DNA from: QKTW01 sp052161885
GTDB taxonomy: Bacteria; Bacteroidota; Bacteroidia; Chitinophagales; Chitinophagaceae
DNA: 64,000 bases
Direction of reading: 5' to 3'
Assembly: GCA_052161885.1 (NCBI GenBank)
Contig: CP197396.1
Coordinates: 3,782,001-3,846,000 of the forward strand
How positions within the stretch are numbered: the first letter of the stretch is position 1; the number at the start of each line of letters is the position of its first letter. Shown piece after piece: positions 60,974-64,000 of the stretch. The position numbers and the translations under genes were made by a program. The notes below the pieces were generated by a model, which was not told the DNA's origin, ran no database searches, and worked only from the letters and a program-made list of their open reading frames with translations.

Positions 60974-63900
60974 ATGAAACTCATTCAGCAAAGTAAATTA
61001 TTCTTTAAGGAAGGCAACTCTGACAAGGTATATGAGATAGACCTGTGTGAGCTTTCACCGGATGAATACCTGGTCAACTTCAGGTATGGTAAAAGAGGCA
61101 GTACCTTAAAAGAAGGCACTAAAACGCCTGCCGCTGTGCGCCGCAATGAGGCGGAACTTCTTTTTGCCGGTCTTGAAAATGAAAAGCGGAAAAAGGGCTA
61201 CCAGACGGAAACGGAAGTGTTTATGGAGCTGCCTTCGCTGGAAGCCGTAGAGCCCAAATCTGCAAAAGGCGCTATTCTTCAGCGCCTGCAGGATGCCATA
61301 GAAGGTAAGAACAGTTTTAAAACCGAGTGGAAAACCAGCCGTGTTATCTGGAAAGCCGGCCAGATGCAGATAGAAGAAGCGATTCCTTTTATCATAAAGC
61401 TGGCTACAAAAGGCGATGAGCTGCAGGCTTACTCAGCATTATACACGCTGATGCAGTTCAAAGCCACACAGGCGATCCCATTGTTTAATGCACTTGCCAT
61501 CAATATCCGGCAGAAGCAATACATCCGGAATCTTGCATGGGAAGCCTTACTGACGGTTACAGAAGGTGAGGAAACGGCAAAAATTATAACACAGTTACTG
61601 GAGCAGTTGCCGGATGATGTGCGCAAGTCCCTGGAGGCGGGAGATCAGGAATTACTGGCTTCCTGTCTTACAAGATATACGCAGGAAAAGCAGGTAGACT
61701 TTTTCCCGGCATTATACCTGCTCGGGAAAATATACAACTGGCTGCCGCCGCTGCTCGCAAATCAAATAAAGACATGGCCATTCCGGCCGCCATATTTCCG
61801 GCAGATACGGGCTATGTACAAACTGGCGCAGATGCGGAATGACGGCGTCATTGTTGGTATATTATCCTACCGGTTTGAGAAAGAACATCATATGTTTAAG
61901 CGTACCGGAACACTTGAACACAGCCGGAAGTATGTTGCTGAAGCCGGAAAATCCGTACCTGTAGGAAAAGAACTGAAAAGCAATGAAAGCCGCCTGGCAT
62001 TTTCGCAGTATACAAAAGATTATTTCAAGAGGAATACTGTTAAATTTTTACGCAGTACAGCAGAGCATACAGATGCTGCCACATACCTGAAACTGGCTGT
62101 TTCCATCCTGCTGCAATATTCTGAAAAAGACTACAGGCCAAAACGGGAAGAGCTGGAACGTTATTACGGAAAGCTGGATGAACCCACAAAGAAGTATATA
62201 TACACATGGCTTATTTACCCGGAATGTGCAGACTCTTTATTGTTATGCAATATCCTGCTCGGCAATGATAAAGGCCTTACGCTTCAGCCGGGCATGAGAT
62301 ATAGCCTGGGTACACGGCAGGAAGCCGGTACGCGGAATTATTACTATTATTCAGACAATATTAAGGAGCCTTATGTGTCAGCTGCAGAAACAACGACACC
62401 AACCGCTGATAATCAGCCGCCGGGAAGCGGGTCTATCATTGGGGCTGCTGTAGGTGCGTTGAAAAATATCTTTGGGAAAAAGACAACAGACAGCAACCAG
62501 AAACCTTTAGAGAGTGTTCCATCGGCGGTGAAAGAAGCGACAGTGCAGCGCCCTGAATTGCGCCCTGAATACTGGGATGCAATGCCGGAAGCATACGTGC
62601 AGTTGTTGATGCAGGCAAAGATGGGCATGATCCAAAAGTTTGCATACGGCAATCTTAAAGCGCATGCCCGTTTTGGGGAAATAGTCGGCCGGTTTGATAC
62701 AAATGCTGTTCTGCAATTACTGAATACTGCGTTTGAAGTGTCGCAACAATTTGGCTGTGAAGTGCTGAGCACGCGTGAAGCGGAATTCAGCCGGCAGCCC
62801 GAATTTATGGCCCGCGTACTGAACAGCAACAGCAAACAGGCACACATTTGGGTGCAGGAGCGGGTCGCAAAAGATACACCGTTTTATCTCAATGATCTGA
62901 TGTTTATGATACTGGTGATTTTCAACTCAAGATCAGAAAACAACAGCTGGATTTCAGCGCTGCTGCAGAAGACATCATTTACAGAAGAACGTCAGCAGGC
63001 AATACTGGGTAAGGTCGTGACAGAACTGCTGCATCTCGGAGATACAAAAGAGAATAATTACCTGGCCAAAGACGCAATTGCACGGCTGGATATAATAGCT
63101 GCACAGCAGTTGCAGCGCATCAGCTGGAACATTGTAGAGCAGTTGCTTACATCGCCGCTGGAAGCCAATAAGATACTCGCGGGTAAAATACTTGTGGGTA
63201 GATCCAGGTTCGCTTCCCCGGCAGAAATACCGCTTTCACTTACTGAGCTGTTCCTGCAGAATGCTGTTCCGGAGATCCGGAGTAATGGTATTCTGTTACT
63301 GAATCAATACCCCGATAAACTGCTGGCGGAAAACATAGGTTTTATTCTGGCGCAGACAGAGAGCTCATATCCCGATGTAGCGGAGGCTGCGCTTGGCTGT
63401 ATACGTAAATTGCCGGACACTGACATAGATGCTGGGAATATATCCGTACGCTACCTGGTGTACGTATTGATCCGGAAAGAAAGTTTTGAAGGGGCGCATA
63501 CAATGATCAGTAATTTTGTGACAGAGGTATTAAAGCCCTACTGGAATACCGCCCTGTTGCCAAAGGATATTACAAAGCTGGTGCATGCACCATACCGTAC
63601 GGGTCAGCTTGCCGGCTATGATATATTGAAAGCTTACGACAAGCCCGGAGACTTTTCTGTAGGGCAGATCATTTCCTTTGGCGGCCATGAAATACTGGCA
63701 GTACGTCAATGGTGCTGGAATTATTTTAAACAGAACGTGTCCCGTATCCGTTATGAGCGCGACAAAGCACTTGGTTTACTGGATTCCGGTTGGGATGACA
63801 CAAGAGCATACGCATTCCATTTCTTTAAAACAGAATTTACCGAAGCAGACTGGGATACAGATACGCTGGTGAGCATTACAGATTCAATCCGGCCGGATGT

Positions 63901-64000
63901 GGAAAATTTTGGTAAGGAATTGATAGCACGTTATCTGAAGCCCGAACATGCTACCGAATATCTGGCAAAGCTGAGTGAGCACCCAAGTGTAAATGTACAG
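60974..64000 (+). CDS. WGR domain plus HEAT/ARM-like retron partner (3' end outside window)
   Basis: The frame is open for 1009 codons to the window edge. Residues 1-80 form a WGR domain (LFFKEGNSDKVYEID, then VNFRYGKRGSTLKEGTKT), a nucleic-acid-binding module known from PARPs and MolR-like proteins. The rest is almost entirely helical, with HEAT/ARM-like hairpins, for example VPEIRSNGILLLNQYPDKLL and YPDVAEAALGCIRKLP near 760-810. A Pro/Thr-rich linker near 470-510 holds an amphipathic segment, SIIGAAVGALKNIFGKK. No nuclease or ATPase motif is seen in this part. As the gene next to a retron RT it is the likely effector or an effector subunit. Confidence 0.85.
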   Translation, partial: MKLIQQSKLFFKEGNSDKVYEIDLCELSPDEYLVNFRYGKRGSTLKEGTKTPAAVRRNEAELLFAGLENEKRKKGYQTETEVFMELPSLEAVEPKSAKGAILQRLQDAIEGKNSFKTEWKTSRVIWKAGQMQIEEAIPFIIKLATKGDELQAYSALYTLMQFKATQAIPLFNALAINIRQKQYIRNLAWEALLTVTEGEETAKIITQLLEQLPDDVRKSLEAGDQELLASCLTRYTQEKQVDFFPALYLLGKIYNWLPPLLANQIKTWPFRPPYFRQIRAMYKLAQMRNDGVIVGILSYRFEKEHHMFKRTGTLEHSRKYVAEAGKSVPVGKELKSNESRLAFSQYTKDYFKRNTVKFLRSTAEHTDAATYLKLAVSILLQYSEKDYRPKREELERYYGKLDEPTKKYIYTWLIYPECADSLLLCNILLGNDKGLTLQPGMRYSLGTRQEAGTRNYYYYSDNIKEPYVSAAETTTPTADNQPPGSGSIIGAAVGALKNIFGKKTTDSNQKPLESVPSAVKEATVQRPELRPEYWDAMPEAYVQLLMQAKMGMIQKFAYGNLKAHARFGEIVGRFDTNAVLQLLNTAFEVSQQFGCEVLSTREAEFSRQPEFMARVLNSNSKQAHIWVQERVAKDTPFYLNDLMFMILVIFNSRSENNSWISALLQKTSFTEERQQAILGKVVTELLHLGDTKENNYLAKDAIARLDIIAAQQLQRISWNIVEQLLTSPLEANKILAGKILVGRSRFASPAEIPLSLTELFLQNAVPEIRSNGILLLNQYPDKLLAENIGFILAQTESSYPDVAEAALGCIRKLPDTDIDAGNISVRYLVYVLIRKESFEGAHTMISNFVTEVLKPYWNTALLPKDITKLVHAPYRTGQLAGYDILKAYDKPGDFSVGQIISFGGHEILAVRQWCWNYFKQNVSRIRYERDKALGLLDSGWDDTRAYAFHFFKTEFTEADWDTDTLVSITDSIRPDVENFGKELIARYLKPEHATEYLAKLSEHPSVNVQ

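Overview
The window reads as a chromosomal segment from a Bacteroidota bacterium, most likely a member of the Chitinophagaceae or a close relative. The evidence is a giant secreted protein with SprB-type repeats and a type B C-terminal sorting domain of the type IX secretion system (T9SS), promoters of the TTG-N19-TAnnTTTG class, typical Bacteroidota families (DUF5606, DUF4230, DUF6155, DUF885 lipoprotein, FkbM and YceI proteins), a short NuoG, and few Shine-Dalgarno sites. I saw no rRNA or tRNA gene and no CRISPR array.

Layout. 1-4300: a cyanophycin locus, with an isoaspartyl peptidase (5' end outside the window), a convergent cyanophycinase and cyanophycin synthetase. 4300-8100: a surface-type protein, a Crp/Fnr regulator, a stand-alone ketoacyl synthase, a small membrane protein and a DUF5606 protein. 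8190-13913: a 1907-residue T9SS cargo with 17 SprB-like units that show a five-unit higher-order period. 14100-21220: a surface glycan locus (flippase, GDP-mannose dehydratase, GDP-fucose synthase, GT2, GT9, FkbM methyltransferase) containing an internally deleted T9SS type A cargo pseudogene. 21360-37210: the whole complex I operon nuoA-N from a clear promoter to a strong terminator. It is interrupted by a deacetylase/methyltransferase pair between nuoE and nuoF and by a GxxExxY gene between nuoF and nuoG.

37237-58805 is mostly housekeeping: ScpB, an M28 peptidase, an AddAB-like helicase-nuclease pair, a DUF885 lipoprotein, a transposase-derived protein that has lost all three DDE catalytic residues, DinB, MnmE, Dtd, TadA, a Rieske protein, LD-carboxypeptidase, DUF4230, rhodanese, YceI, Obg and adenylate kinase. 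Many convergent pairs are separated by strong hairpin terminators.

59039-64000 is the most notable part: an apparently complete retron. A promoter leads into a non-coding RNA with a1/a2 pairing arms, an msr hairpin and a perfect 25-bp msd stem. A terminator-like hairpin follows, then a retron reverse transcriptase (NAxxH, YADD and VTG motifs, closest in my memory to the myxobacterial Mx162/Sa163 group). After it comes a very long WGR plus HEAT/ARM-like protein that runs off the window. The layout suggests an anti-phage retron with a large WGR/ARM partner. Further partner genes, if any, lie to the right of the window.
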